From an uncultured Eubacteriales bacterium (GTDB lineage Bacteria > Bacillota > Clostridia > Christensenellales > CAG-138), in assembly GCA_902802575.1 (NCBI GenBank), contig CADCMN010000034.1, positions 1 to 32,432 of the forward strand: a DNA stretch of 32,432 nucleotides, written 5' to 3'. Under the pieces are notes generated by a model. It saw nothing but the letters and a program-made list of their open reading frames with translations. It was not told where the DNA came from and made no database searches. A program made the translations under genes and the position numbers. Of this stretch, positions 16,025 through 23,158 are shown piece after piece (position 1 is the stretch's first letter; each line of letters starts with the position of its first letter).

Positions 16025-16060
16025 AACAAAAAAGGCGGTGGGTTTGCCCCGCCGCCTTTT
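16025..16060 (-). terminator. Terminator of the 5'-nucleotidase gene
   Basis: A 13-bp GC-rich stem (16030-16042 with 16048-16060, including one G-T pair) followed on the minus strand by six T. It lies 23 nt past the stop at 16083 and directly upstream of the metK promoter. Confidence 0.85.
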
Positions 16061-16082
16061 GAAACATGTCAGTTCTGGACCG

Positions 16083-17885
16083 TTACTCCTTCGGGATGAT
16101 GGTGATACGACCCTGACCGTAGGGATCGACATAGTCAGCGCCAACGGAGCCGCCCAAGGCGTCGCGGATGAAGGAGATCAGCACCTCATTGTCCGGGACG
16201 TAGCTGTCGAGCTGGACGAACTCATCTTTCATAAACATGACGAATCCGTCGCCGCCATTCTTGAGCATGTAGTCATGGCTGGCCAACGTGTAGGTGCCTT
16301 CGGGATCGATGGGCAGATAGGAACCGTCGGCCTGGAGGATCTGTACGTCCTTGACGCGGCGCTCGCCGTCTACGGTAACAAACTCACCTTTTTCATTCTT
16401 CACAACATGGGAATCCACATTGAGATCGATGGTGTATTTCAAACCGGAGACCTGAAGGAAGCCGCCGTTCTCACCAGGCAGACGGGAAGCGCCCATCTCC
16501 AGAGCGTCCAGAATGTGCTGGCCGGAAGTCTTCACCACGGTGAACACGTTGCCGAAGGGATGGACCTTGATGATCTGCTCCAGTGTGATGTCGCCCTTAA
16601 GGATGGTGTCACGAACGCCGCCGCCGTTGACAAAGGCAACATCGGTCTTGCCCAGGTTGCGGTACGCATCCGCGCACAGATCACCCAGGTTGGTTTCCAT
16701 CCGGCGAACGATACGGATGGGCTTGCCGTTCTCATCGGGCGTGGGATCGTTGACAACCAGGTCCACGTCAGTGTGCGCCACAACGACGCTGACAGCATCC
16801 TTATAGCCGGCCTTGACCGCGGCGATCTTCTCCGCAACACCGGCGTCATCGGTCAAACCGCCGGCCATGGTCGCAAAGTTCACAGCGCCTTTGTTGATAA
16901 GCATGGTGGACATCTTGCCTTCCGGCGTGATGGTGAGGCAGCCGACGTTGGCAAGCTTCGTGCCGGTGGAGGTCTGAATGACGGTTTTCCCTTCCTTATT
17001 CTTCACGGAGTTGCCTTCCAACACGGAGTGGGAATGGCCGTCCAGCACCACGTCGATACCGCTGGTGTTCACGATGAGGTCGCTGGAAGTGTAGGGAACG
17101 CTGGAAGCGTCAGTGCCCAAGTGAGAAAGCACCACAACATAGTCGGCGCCTTCAGCTCTCGCAGCATCCACAGAGCTCTGGACCACGTCATAGAGCTTCT
17201 GACCATTATCGCCCTCGGAGAAGGAATAGATATATTCCGTACGATCAGCGTTCTGGAAGTAGGTCGGCGTGGAGGTGTAGTAGGTTTCGGGCGTGGCGAC
17301 GCCGACGAAAGCAATCTTCTTGCCAGCCTTCTCGAGGATGATGTACGGATCGAGAATGGGATTGCCATCCTTATCCGCAAAGTTGCAGGATACGTAGGTG
17401 AACTTGGCATCCGCCACGTTCTTCATGAACTGATCCATGCCGTAGTCGAATTCGTGGTTGCCCACGCCGGACACGTCATATTCGAGATCGTTCATGATCT
17501 TGATGATGTTCTCGCCCTTAGAGAAGGAGCCGATGACATCGCCCTGGATCGCATCGCCGCAGTCCACCAGAATGACTTCTTTGCCCGCTGCTTCCAAAGC
17601 CGATTTGATGCGGGCTACACCTTCGTATCCGATGCAGGATGCGGAAACATCCACACCGCAGTGCACGTCGTTGGTGTAGAGGATCACGATATCCTTGGGC
17701 TCAGGCTCAGGCTCCGGAGTGGGCTCGGCGGTGGGGGCGGCTGTGGGTTCCTTGGTGGGCGCAGCCGTTACAACGGGCTCCTTAGTCGCTTCGACGACCG
17801 GCTCGGTGGTGGCAGGTTTGGCGCAGGCGACCACGGAGAGCAGCATCAAAGCAGCCAGCAGACAAGCAAATACTTTCTTTTTCAT
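16083..17885 (-). CDS. 5'-nucleotidase/UshA-family lipoprotein
   Basis: A 600-residue exported protein. Residues 1-21 are a lipoprotein signal (SVVAC, Cys21), and 22-64 are a Thr/Glu/Pro/Ala linker with repeated KEP and TEP units that spaces the enzyme from the membrane. Residues 65-330 are a calcineurin-like metallophosphatase: YTNDVH (Asp73, His75), DCGDAIQG, GNHEFDYG (Asn143, His144), LSHLG and DGHSHS supply the two-metal site. The C-terminal half is the nucleotide-specificity domain with NLGDLCADAYR, FVNGGGVRD and HDYMLKNGGDGF. It should remove phosphate from extracellular nucleotides, or a related ester, for salvage. The exact substrate cannot be read from sequence. GGGAGG precedes the ATG, and the gene is flanked by its own promoter and terminator. 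Confidence 0.92.
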   Translation of the reverse strand: MKKKVFACLLAALMLLSVVACAKPATTEPVVEATKEPVVTAAPTKEPTAAPTAEPTPEPEPEPKDIVILYTNDVHCGVDVSASCIGYEGVARIKSALEAAGKEVILVDCGDAIQGDVIGSFSKGENIIKIMNDLEYDVSGVGNHEFDYGMDQFMKNVADAKFTYVSCNFADKDGNPILDPYIILEKAGKKIAFVGVATPETYYTSTPTYFQNADRTEYIYSFSEGDNGQKLYDVVQSSVDAARAEGADYVVVLSHLGTDASSVPYTSSDLIVNTSGIDVVLDGHSHSVLEGNSVKNKEGKTVIQTSTGTKLANVGCLTITPEGKMSTMLINKGAVNFATMAGGLTDDAGVAEKIAAVKAGYKDAVSVVVAHTDVDLVVNDPTPDENGKPIRIVRRMETNLGDLCADAYRNLGKTDVAFVNGGGVRDTILKGDITLEQIIKVHPFGNVFTVVKTSGQHILDALEMGASRLPGENGGFLQVSGLKYTIDLNVDSHVVKNEKGEFVTVDGERRVKDVQILQADGSYLPIDPEGTYTLASHDYMLKNGGDGFVMFMKDEFVQLDSYVPDNEVLISFIRDALGGSVGADYVDPYGQGRITIIPKE

Positions 17886-17928
17886 AGTTTTCCTCCCTAT
17901 ATGTTTTGTGTTTCCACAAACAAAAAAT

Positions 17929-17957
17929 ATTATATCATACTTTGTTCATATTTTCAA
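17929..17957 (-). promoter_or_regulatory. Promoter of the 5'-nucleotidase gene
   Basis: TTGAAA (17957-17952), 17-nt spacer, TATAAT (17934-17929) on the minus strand. A small inverted repeat, TTTGTG/CACAAA (about 17905-17920), lies in the leader and could be an operator or an mRNA hairpin. Confidence 0.8.
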
Positions 17958-17993
17958 CAGAAAACCGTTTTTTTGTTCCGAATGGATGTATCA

Positions 17994-18022
17994 GAAAACC
18001 GGTCCGAATGAATCGGACCGGT
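17994..18022 (-). terminator. Terminator of the cytidylate-kinase-like gene
   Basis: A perfect 10-bp stem ACCGGTCCGA (17998-18007 with 18013-18022), a 5-nt loop and TTTTCTG on the minus strand, 7 nt past the stop at 18030. Confidence 0.85.
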
Positions 18023-18029
18023 CCCTCTG

Positions 18030-18635
18030 TCATTCTTCGTTGGCCAGCTGCACGATCAGCTCCACGCAGCGGTCGATCCCCAGCTTCCCGCTGTTCAGCG
18101 AGAGATCATAGTTTCTGCAATCGCCCCAGTTTCTGTCGGTAAAATGCTTGTAGTTCACTGCCCGCTTGGTGTCCTTCTCCTTGAGACGCTCCTCCGGACG
18201 CTTCTCGCTTTCGCCATACAGCCTGACGATGCGCTCCGCCTTGAAGGCCTCGTCAGCATGGATGAACACATGGAGGGCATCCTCCCTGTCTTTCAGGATA
18301 TAATCGGCGCACCGGCCCACGATGACGCAGGGACCCTGATCCGCCACCTCCAGGATGGCCTTGCGCTGAACCACATAGAGAAAGTCGTACACGCTCATGC
18401 CGCCCATGGTGCCATGGGTCCCGGTGTAGGAGGACAGCAGGGATAACAGGGATTTTCCCGGTGAATACTCCCCGTATTCCTCCACATAGTTGGGATCGAA
18501 GCCGGTCTTTTCAGCTACCTTCTTGATCAGCTCCTTGTCATAATACGGATATCCCAGCTTATCAGCCACCTGATGACCGATAGTGCGTCCCCCGCTGCCA
18601 AACTCCCTGCTGATGGTGATGATCGATTTTTTCAT
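18030..18635 (-). CDS. Cytidylate-kinase-like protein
   Basis: A 201-residue P-loop protein: TISREFGSGGRTIG (P-loop 13-20), then LGYPYYDKELIKKVAEKTG, VIVGRCADYIL, the FIHA segment and a lid region rich in Arg/Lys (ERLKEKDTKRAVNY). This is the Cytidylate_kin2 family seen widely in Firmicutes. It resembles Cmk in fold, but its members are mostly uncharacterised and the true Cmk is normally elsewhere in the genome. It may phosphorylate a nucleotide or another small substrate. GGAGG precedes the ATG, and it has its own promoter and terminator. A structured RNA candidate ends about 120 nt upstream on the same strand. Confidence 0.85.
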   Translation of the reverse strand: MKKSIITISREFGSGGRTIGHQVADKLGYPYYDKELIKKVAEKTGFDPNYVEEYGEYSPGKSLLSLLSSYTGTHGTMGGMSVYDFLYVVQRKAILEVADQGPCVIVGRCADYILKDREDALHVFIHADEAFKAERIVRLYGESEKRPEERLKEKDTKRAVNYKHFTDRNWGDCRNYDLSLNSGKLGIDRCVELIVQLANEE

Positions 18636-18703
18636 AATTTGGCCTCCTGTGTGCCCGGTTCGCTGAATGATGGAAAAGACGGTCCGATCGTCTCTACAAA
18701 AAT

Positions 18704-18733
18704 AGTATACTTTTTTTGAGGCCCTATCGTCAA
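18704..18733 (-). promoter_or_regulatory. Promoter of the cytidylate-kinase-like gene
   Basis: TTGACG (18733-18728), 18-nt spacer, TATACT (18709-18704) on the minus strand, about 69 nt upstream of the ATG. It begins just past the T-run of the RNA candidate, showing two separate transcripts. Confidence 0.65.
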
Positions 18734-18753
18734 GATTCTAAATCAGAAAACAC

Positions 18754-18939
18754 AAAAAAAGCATCGGTACGTCCGCACCGACTTTCGATCCGCATCTGCA
18801 ACGGGCTCGCAGGCCCGAACCAAATGATTGAGCGATCAACTGGAGGAAGCGATCGAAAAGCCGGGAAACGAACCGATGCCCTTATTCATTCGCCCCTACG
18901 GGCGATGAATCTCGCATTGGCTTTTTTTAGCTGAATGTG
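18754..18939 (-). ncRNA. Candidate structured small RNA, family unknown
   Basis: A transcript of about 186 nt is delimited on the minus strand by a promoter (18946-18973) and seven U (18760-18754). Its 5' part has a hairpin (18910-18900 with 18895-18884, 11 bp with one bulge). The 3' domain closes with GCAUCGGU/ACCGAUGC (18879-18872 with 18768-18761). Inside are a long bulged stem (18864-18851 with 18790-18778) and a CGGGC/GCCCG end hairpin (18817-18813 with 18806-18802). An alternative hairpin (18781-18764) directly before the U-run competes with the closing stem. Length and rod-like shape recall 6S RNA, and the competing stems recall a riboswitch, but no known consensus is recognised. No reading frame with a ribosome binding site was found in it. 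Confidence 0.5.
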
Positions 18940-18945
18940 GGCATT

Positions 18946-18973
18946 ATTGTATCAGAACATTCCCCGATGTCAA
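18946..18973 (-). promoter_or_regulatory. Promoter of the small RNA candidate
   Basis: TTGACA (18973-18968), 16-nt spacer, TACAAT (18951-18946) on the minus strand. There is no gene downstream before the U-run at 18754, so it serves a noncoding transcript. Confidence 0.7.
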
Positions 18974-19110
18974 TATCCGTTCAGTGGATAAAAGCGGGGA
19001 AATATGCCCATAATCGCGGAAAATTAAAAATATATTTTTATCGGCACTCCTCCGATGGAGGAAGGATCTGTCCGGCCTCTCTGCTCCGAAACGATCGAAC
19101 CTTCCTGAGC
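18974..19110. other. Intergenic stretch with no recognised gene
   Basis: About 137 nt between the RNA promoter and the pntB terminator. It holds an A/T-rich patch near 19020-19040 and a short CCTCC/GGAGG inverted repeat near 19048-19062. Nothing here supports a coding or RNA gene. Confidence 0.5.
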
Positions 19111-19116
19111 GATCAT

Positions 19117-19147
19117 AAAAAAGAGGACCGCCCGTCGGACGGTCCTC
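19117..19147 (-). terminator. Terminator of the transhydrogenase operon
   Basis: GAGGACCG (19123-19130) pairs with CGGTCCTC (19140-19147), followed by TTTTTT on the minus strand, 15 nt after the pntB stop. Confidence 0.9.
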
Positions 19148-19161
19148 CCTCATGATGCATC

Positions 19162-20607
19162 TCAAAGCATTTCCTTCAGCTTTGCCAGGCTTTCCTTGGC
19201 GTCGCCGATCAGCAGCGCCACGCCCTCCGTCCGTTCGTACATAGGATTTGGCACGCCGGCATAGCCGGGATGCAGGTCGAAATTGCAGATGATGACGTTC
19301 TTGCAGTCGCCCACGTTCAGCACCGGCATCCCATAGATGGGCGTGCCCTCGGCGGTGTTGGCCGCCGGATTCATCACGTCGTTGGCGCCGATGACCAGGG
19401 TCACGTCCGCCGCGGCGAAGTCTTCGTTGATATCCTCCATCTGGAACAGGTCCTCGTAGGGGATGTCCACCTCGCACAGGAGCACGTTCATGTGTCCCGG
19501 CATACGGCCGGCAACGGGATGGATGGCGAAGCGCACTGTGGCGCCGTGGGCCTCCAGGGCATCCTTCAGCTCACGGACCGCATACTGGGCCTGGGAAAGG
19601 GCCATGCCGTAGCCCGGCACGATGATGACGTTCTTGGCGGCTTTGAAGGCTTCGAACACCTTCTGCTCCTCGGCTGCCTTGTCCGCCACAGGCGCGGCTT
19701 CCTCAACAGGAGCCGCTACCTCGGCGGGCTCTTCATGCTCCTCCGCAGCGGGCTGTTCGGCCGCCTTGGGGGCGGCGGCCACCGTGGTGGCACCCGTCAA
19801 AATGGCGGAGAGCTTACGGTTCATGGCCCGACACATGACCTCGGTAAGGATCAGACCGGAGGCGCCCACAATACCGCCCACAGCCACCAACAAAGGTTCG
19901 CCGATAGCCATGCCTGCGATGCCCCCCGCCACACCGGACAGGGAGTTCAGCAGGCTGATGGTGATGGGCATGTCTGCGCCGCCCACCCGAAGCACAAACA
20001 ACCAGCCGAAGGCGCCGGCGAGGATCGCGCACAGCAGGGTGAACAGGATCATCTTTCCGTTGTTCTCACGGCAGAGGACCAGGGGCAGGATGCAGAGAAC
20101 CGACGCTATGCCGGTGAGCAGCACCCACGCCTTGTGACCCTTGAGGATCACCGGACGCTGATTGAACCATTTGGCCAGTTTGCCGGCAGCCAGGATGCTG
20201 CCCAGCAGGGTGACCGTGCCGATGATGAGGGCGATGCCTGCCGTGGCGGCTTCAAAGGCACCGACAGCTTTGCCGTCGGTCAATGTGACCGCCGCCACCA
20301 AAGCGGAAGCCGCGCCGCCGAAGCCGTTGAGCATGGCCACGGTCTGGGGCATCTCGATCATCTTGACCTTCTTCGCCAGGATCGCACCGGCAACGGCAGC
20401 GGGTGCCAGGCCCACCAGGAGCAATTTCCAGCTGCCGGAGAGATCATAGTGGATGACGGTGAGCACGATGGCCGCCGCCATGCAGGCGCAGGAGAGCAGG
20501 TTGCCCCACAGGGCGGTCTTCACCTTGCTCATCATGGAGATGCCCAGCAGCACCAGTCCGGCCAGAACGACGCAGAGAACATAGTAGACGGTGACGGTGC
20601 CGCTCAT
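19162..20607 (-). CDS. pntB: NAD(P) transhydrogenase subunit beta
   Basis: A 481-residue subunit of the proton-translocating transhydrogenase. Residues 1-270 contain the multi-helix membrane part (domain II), with MPQTVAMLNGFGGAAS near 86-101 and MPITISLLNSLSG near 213-225. Residues 275-318 are an Ala/Glu/Pro-rich linker. Residues 324-481 are the NADP(H)-binding domain III with PGYGMALSQAQ, HPVAGRMPGHMNVLL, VIGANDVMNPAA and GYAGVPNP. In characterised enzymes a Lys-Arg-Ser segment just before GYAG contacts the NADP 2'-phosphate. Here the aligned residues are Asn442, Phe443 and Asp444, so coenzyme preference may differ. Its ATG overlaps the pntAB stop by four bases (ATGA). Confidence 0.95.
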   Translation of the reverse strand: MSGTVTVYYVLCVVLAGLVLLGISMMSKVKTALWGNLLSCACMAAAIVLTVIHYDLSGSWKLLLVGLAPAAVAGAILAKKVKMIEMPQTVAMLNGFGGAASALVAAVTLTDGKAVGAFEAATAGIALIIGTVTLLGSILAAGKLAKWFNQRPVILKGHKAWVLLTGIASVLCILPLVLCRENNGKMILFTLLCAILAGAFGWLFVLRVGGADMPITISLLNSLSGVAGGIAGMAIGEPLLVAVGGIVGASGLILTEVMCRAMNRKLSAILTGATTVAAAPKAAEQPAAEEHEEPAEVAAPVEEAAPVADKAAEEQKVFEAFKAAKNVIIVPGYGMALSQAQYAVRELKDALEAHGATVRFAIHPVAGRMPGHMNVLLCEVDIPYEDLFQMEDINEDFAAADVTLVIGANDVMNPAANTAEGTPIYGMPVLNVGDCKNVIICNFDLHPGYAGVPNPMYERTEGVALLIGDAKESLAKLKEML

Positions 20608-20903
20608 GCTTCCTTCTCCTCCTTCTCTTTCTTATGGCCGAACATCAGGAGCATCCGATGGGTCACCAGAAAGCCGCCCGTCACATTGAGCATGGCCAGG
20701 GTGATGGCAATCACCGCCAGGATCTTGCTGCCCGTGAAGGCGGCGGTGGCCACGGCGATCATGGCGCCCAGCACGGTGACGCCGGACAGGGCGTTCATGC
20801 CGGACATGAGGGGCGTGTGCAGCAGGCTGGGCACGTTTTTGATGAGCACGTATCCCAGGACGCTGGAAACGATGAAAATGCCCACAAGGATCAGCGGATG
20901 CAA
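20604..20903 (-). CDS. pntAB: NAD(P) transhydrogenase subunit alpha, membrane part
   Basis: A 99-residue protein with about three membrane helices: near residues 3-20, 42-60 and 63-82. It includes HTPLMSGMNALSGV, the conserved core of the alpha-2 subunit, and ends in a charged Lys/Glu tail. It forms the proton channel of domain II with PntB. The split of alpha into two polypeptides (PntAA and PntAB) is the arrangement also seen in Rhodospirillum and many Gram-positives. It is 11 nt after pntAA and overlaps pntB. Confidence 0.95.
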   Translation of the reverse strand: MHPLILVGIFIVSSVLGYVLIKNVPSLLHTPLMSGMNALSGVTVLGAMIAVATAAFTGSKILAVIAITLAMLNVTGGFLVTHRMLLMFGHKKEKEEKEA

Positions 20904-20914
20904 GGGATACCTCC

Positions 20915-22075
20915 TTATTTGAGACCCATGGCCTCGAGAGCGCCGGCGTGAACGATCTTGCCGTCGATGGTGACCAGGATGGACTTGACAATCTCATCGT
21001 TCATATCCAGCCGGATCTGGCCCTCATGGGTGAGGAACTTGGTCAGATTATAGATATTCTGAGCGAACATCCAGGTGGAGCTGGAGGCCAGCATGCCGGG
21101 GATGTTCTTGATGCCTTCGAGGACCACGCCGTGCTTGATCTCGCGGCTGCCCGGCGGGGTGATGGCGCAGTTGCCGCCCTGGTCGATGGCGATATCCACT
21201 ATGACGGAACCTTCCTTCATGGTCTTGACCATGTCCTCGGTGATGACCACGGGAGCGAGCTTGCCGGGGATCAACGCGGAGCAGAACACCACGTCCATGT
21301 TGGGCAGGACCTTGGCGATGGCTTCGCGCTCACGGAGCAGGGTCGCTTCGGGGAGCTTCAGGGCGTAACCGCCCGGAGCGATGGCTTCCTCTGCGGGAAC
21401 ACCCAACTCGATGGGCTTGGCACCCAGGGACTTGGCCTGCTCGGCAGCGGCGGGACGGATATCGGCGGCGTAGGTGACGGCGCCGAGACGCTTAGCGGTG
21501 GCGATGGCCTGCAGGCCCGCCACGCCCGTGCCGATGACCAGCACGTTGCAGGGTTTGATCATACCCACGGCGCAGAAGATCTGGGGCATGAACTTTTCCA
21601 GATCGGAAGCGGCCATCAGCATGCCCTTATAGCCGGCCACGGTGCTCATGGAGGTGAGGGCATCCATGTTCTGGGCGCGGGAGATACGGGGCACACCGTC
21701 CAGCGTGAGGCCGATGACGCCCTTCTTCGCCATATCCTTGACCATCTGATGGTTCACGGGAGAAGCGGGATGAATAAAGGTGATGATGTACTGACCGGCA
21801 TGCATCATGTCGATCTCGGAGCAGCCCTTCTCCTCATTGAACAGGGGCTCCTTGACCTTCAGGATCACGTCAGCGCGGTTGTACAGATCCGCAACATCCG
21901 CCACCATCTCGGCGCCTGCGGCGGCATAGACTTCGTCCGCGAAGAAGGCGCCCACACCAGCGCCGTTCTCCACCAGCACGGTGGCACCGTCCTTGACGAA
22001 CTTGGCGACGGTCTCGGGGGTAGCGGCCACACGGCGTTCGCCGTGCATGATTTCTTTGGGGATACCGATGATCAT
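20915..22075 (-). CDS. pntAA: NAD(P) transhydrogenase subunit alpha, NAD-binding part
   Basis: A 386-residue cytosolic domain I protein that binds NAD(H) and exchanges hydride with NADP(H) on PntB. It begins IGIPKEIMHGERRVAATPE, has the mobile-loop motif PRISRAQNMDAL (129-140), the Rossmann loop GTGVAGLQAI (182-191), YAADIRP, and SALIPGKLAP with VIVDIAIDQGGNC. Alanine dehydrogenase is related, but the RAQ loop and the downstream pntAB and pntB settle the assignment. GGGAGG precedes the ATG. It follows the Lrp-type regulator gene by 29 nt. Confidence 0.96.
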   Translation of the reverse strand: MIIGIPKEIMHGERRVAATPETVAKFVKDGATVLVENGAGVGAFFADEVYAAAGAEMVADVADLYNRADVILKVKEPLFNEEKGCSEIDMMHAGQYIITFIHPASPVNHQMVKDMAKKGVIGLTLDGVPRISRAQNMDALTSMSTVAGYKGMLMAASDLEKFMPQIFCAVGMIKPCNVLVIGTGVAGLQAIATAKRLGAVTYAADIRPAAAEQAKSLGAKPIELGVPAEEAIAPGGYALKLPEATLLREREAIAKVLPNMDVVFCSALIPGKLAPVVITEDMVKTMKEGSVIVDIAIDQGGNCAITPPGSREIKHGVVLEGIKNIPGMLASSSTWMFAQNIYNLTKFLTHEGQIRLDMNDEIVKSILVTIDGKIVHAGALEAMGLK

Positions 22076-22104
22076 TTTTGTTTCCTCCCTTATGTTTTTT
22101 TGGA

Positions 22105-22590
22105 TTATTTCGTCGCATCCGGCAGCGGAGACAGAATGTTTTTATCCGTCCTGAGCACCAGATGCGTCCGTGTCTTGCTGACGCCGGGGATGCGCTTGAT
22201 ATCCTCCAGAATACCCGTCAGGGTGCTGGTGGAGGAAGTCACCACATGGAGGAGAAAATCAAAGTCCCCCGCCATGTAATAGCATTGAAGGATGTCCTTA
22301 TGATTGTTGACGGTGTTCACGAAGCCCTCCACAAATTTTGGATGCTCCATGCCCACCGTGATGAACGCAGACACGTCCCGGCCCATGAACTTGTCACTAA
22401 AAATAGCGGTGTACCGTTCGATACATCCGCTGTTCTCCATTTTACGCATGCGCTCGATCACCGCCGAGGTGGAAAGGTTCACCCGCTCGGCAATGGCGGA
22501 AGCATTCATTCTGGCATTCTCCTGCAAACAGGAAAGAATTTGAATATCCGTTCTGTCCACGATCTCCACGCTCCGTATTTTTTTCTTCAT
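22105..22590 (-). CDS. Lrp/AsnC-family transcriptional regulator
   Basis: A 161-residue regulator. The N-terminal winged helix-turn-helix runs through VDRTDIQILSCLQENARMNASAIAERVNLSTSAVIERMRKM (about 11-51). The C-terminal RAM ligand-sensing domain covers about 70-148, with CYYMAGDFDFLLHV and IPGVSKTRTHLVL. Such proteins form octamers and respond to amino acids or related small molecules. Its gene is the first of the run regulator-pntAA-pntAB-pntB, only 29 nt before pntAA, so it probably controls the transhydrogenase and itself. The A/T-rich, dyad-containing region upstream (about 22610-22650) is a likely binding zone. The ribosome binding site is weak (TTTAGG). Confidence 0.88.
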   Translation of the reverse strand: MKKKIRSVEIVDRTDIQILSCLQENARMNASAIAERVNLSTSAVIERMRKMENSGCIERYTAIFSDKFMGRDVSAFITVGMEHPKFVEGFVNTVNNHKDILQCYYMAGDFDFLLHVVTSSTSTLTGILEDIKRIPGVSKTRTHLVLRTDKNILSPLPDATK

Positions 22591-22764
22591 TATAGCCTAA
22601 ACGGATCATATTTTCAATCCATATAATGAATATCGTGAATATATTTCGTTCTATCTTATGATACAGGAATTGTTGGCGACATTCGATCCCCGATCCCGGG
22701 ATCACCGAAAAATTTTCGCTTTTTGGGCCCTGTGAGCCAAATGGTTGGCGTGTCAAAAAAGGGC
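22591..22764. promoter_or_regulatory. Regulatory gap between the Lrp-type gene and tRNA-Pro
   Basis: The A/T-rich part next to the regulator gene (22600-22660) contains overlapping near-palindromes such as AATATATTC and should hold its promoter, which I cannot place exactly. A 12-bp perfect palindrome, GATCCCGGGATC, lies at 22692-22703, followed by CGAAAAATTTTCG. These may be operator or hairpin elements. No gene is visible. Confidence 0.35.
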
Positions 22765-22793
22765 TTGACTTTTTTCTGCCGCAATGCTAATAT
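22765..22793 (+). promoter_or_regulatory. Promoter of tRNA-Pro
   Basis: TTGACT (22765-22770), 17-nt spacer, TAATAT (22788-22793), 31 nt before the tRNA. Confidence 0.7.
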
Positions 22794-22823
22794 ATGCAAA
22801 GTCGAAAGACGGACCGCATATTT

Positions 22824-22900
22824 CTGGGTGTAGCGCAGTTTGGTAGCGTGCTTGAATGGGGTTCAAGAGGCCGGAAGTTCAAATCTTCTCACCCAGACCA
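22824..22900 (+). tRNA. tRNA-Pro (anticodon GGG)
   Basis: A 77-nt cloverleaf. The acceptor stem is CTGGGTG/CACCCAG with the A discriminator and encoded CCA (22898-22900). The D-arm is GCGC..GCGT. The anticodon stem CTTGA/TCAAG encloses the loop ATGGGGT with anticodon GGG and G37. The T-arm GGAAG/CTTCT holds TTCAAAT. It reads CCC and CCU codons. Its own promoter lies upstream. The terminator expected right after the gene is instead found at 23098, after a repeat of the tRNA 3' part, so something was inserted behind the tRNA. Confidence 0.96.
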
Positions 22901-22905
22901 AACAA
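22867..22905 (+). repeat. 39-bp direct repeat A, copy 1 (tRNA-Pro 3' part)
   Basis: Starts inside the tRNA after the anticodon stem and runs through CCA plus five bases. It is identical over 39 bp to 23064-23102, a 197-bp offset. This is the arrangement left by an element that integrates at a tRNA 3' end (attachment site duplication). Confidence 0.9.
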
Positions 22906-22941
22906 AACGGTTGTTTACGCTAAGTTAAGAGGACTTTCGGT

Positions 22942-22973
22942 CTCTTGAACCCTAAGAGGGGTTGAGCTTCGGT
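22942..22973 (+). repeat. 32-bp direct repeat B, copy 1
   Basis: Begins CTCTTGAACCCTAAGAGG and is identical to 23159-23190 at a 217-bp offset. It carries a short hairpin (CTCTT/AAGAG). Its first 11 bases are the reverse complement of part of the tRNA anticodon arm. Confidence 0.88.
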
Positions 22974-23062
22974 TGCGCGAAGCGCAATTTTGACCATCCA
23001 GTGAATGGTCAAAAAGAAGATCAACGGGCGGCAAGACGTTGCGTAGCAACGGCAGTCCGCCC
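22973..23062. repeat. Cluster of three strong hairpins between the A repeats
   Basis: In 90 bp there are TTGCGC-GAA-GCGCAA (22973-22987), a perfect 10-bp stem TTTTGACCAT/ATGGTCAAAA (22988-22997 with 23005-23014), and a nested pair GGGCGG/CCGCCC (23026-23031 with 23057-23062) enclosing GTTGC-GTA-GCAAC. No convincing reading frame is present. It may be the remnant core of a mobile element or a folded repeat element. Confidence 0.7.
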
Positions 23063-23063
23063 C

Positions 23064-23102
23064 GAGGCCGGAAGTTCAAATCTTCTCACCCAGACCAAAC
23101 AA
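23064..23102 (+). repeat. 39-bp direct repeat A, copy 2 (tRNA-Pro fragment)
   Basis: Second copy of the tRNA 3' part including CCA. The 5' half of a tRNA is missing before it (no CTGGGTG acceptor strand), so it is a fragment and not a gene. It runs directly into the strong terminator at 23098-23137, which must be the original tRNA-Pro terminator. Confidence 0.9.
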
Positions 23103-23137
23103 CAGAGGCAGGATGTTTCCTGCTTCTGTTGTTTATT
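23098..23137 (+). terminator. Original tRNA-Pro terminator, displaced
   Basis: A 16-bp stem (23098-23113 with 23118-23133, one G-T pair) with a TGTT loop and a T-rich end. The intact tRNA has only a weak 6-bp hairpin (22900-22916) behind it. A perfect DnaA-box 9-mer in reverse (23137-23145) follows. Confidence 0.85.
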
Positions 23138-23158
23138 GTGGATAAATGAACTTAAGGC

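Noticed and set aside
15954..16029. Possible SAM riboswitch ahead of metK
   Set aside because: The promoter lies only about 30 nt before the start codon, leaving no room for a SAM aptamer or a leader terminator.
14799..18011. A 1070-codon open frame on the plus strand
   Set aside because: It lies wholly antisense to metK and the 5'-nucleotidase gene and lacks a ribosome binding site and any recognisable domain.
18716..18934. A 72-codon plus-strand open frame over the RNA candidate
   Set aside because: It has no ribosome binding site, starts within the promoter of the next gene, and covers the complementary arms of the RNA structure.
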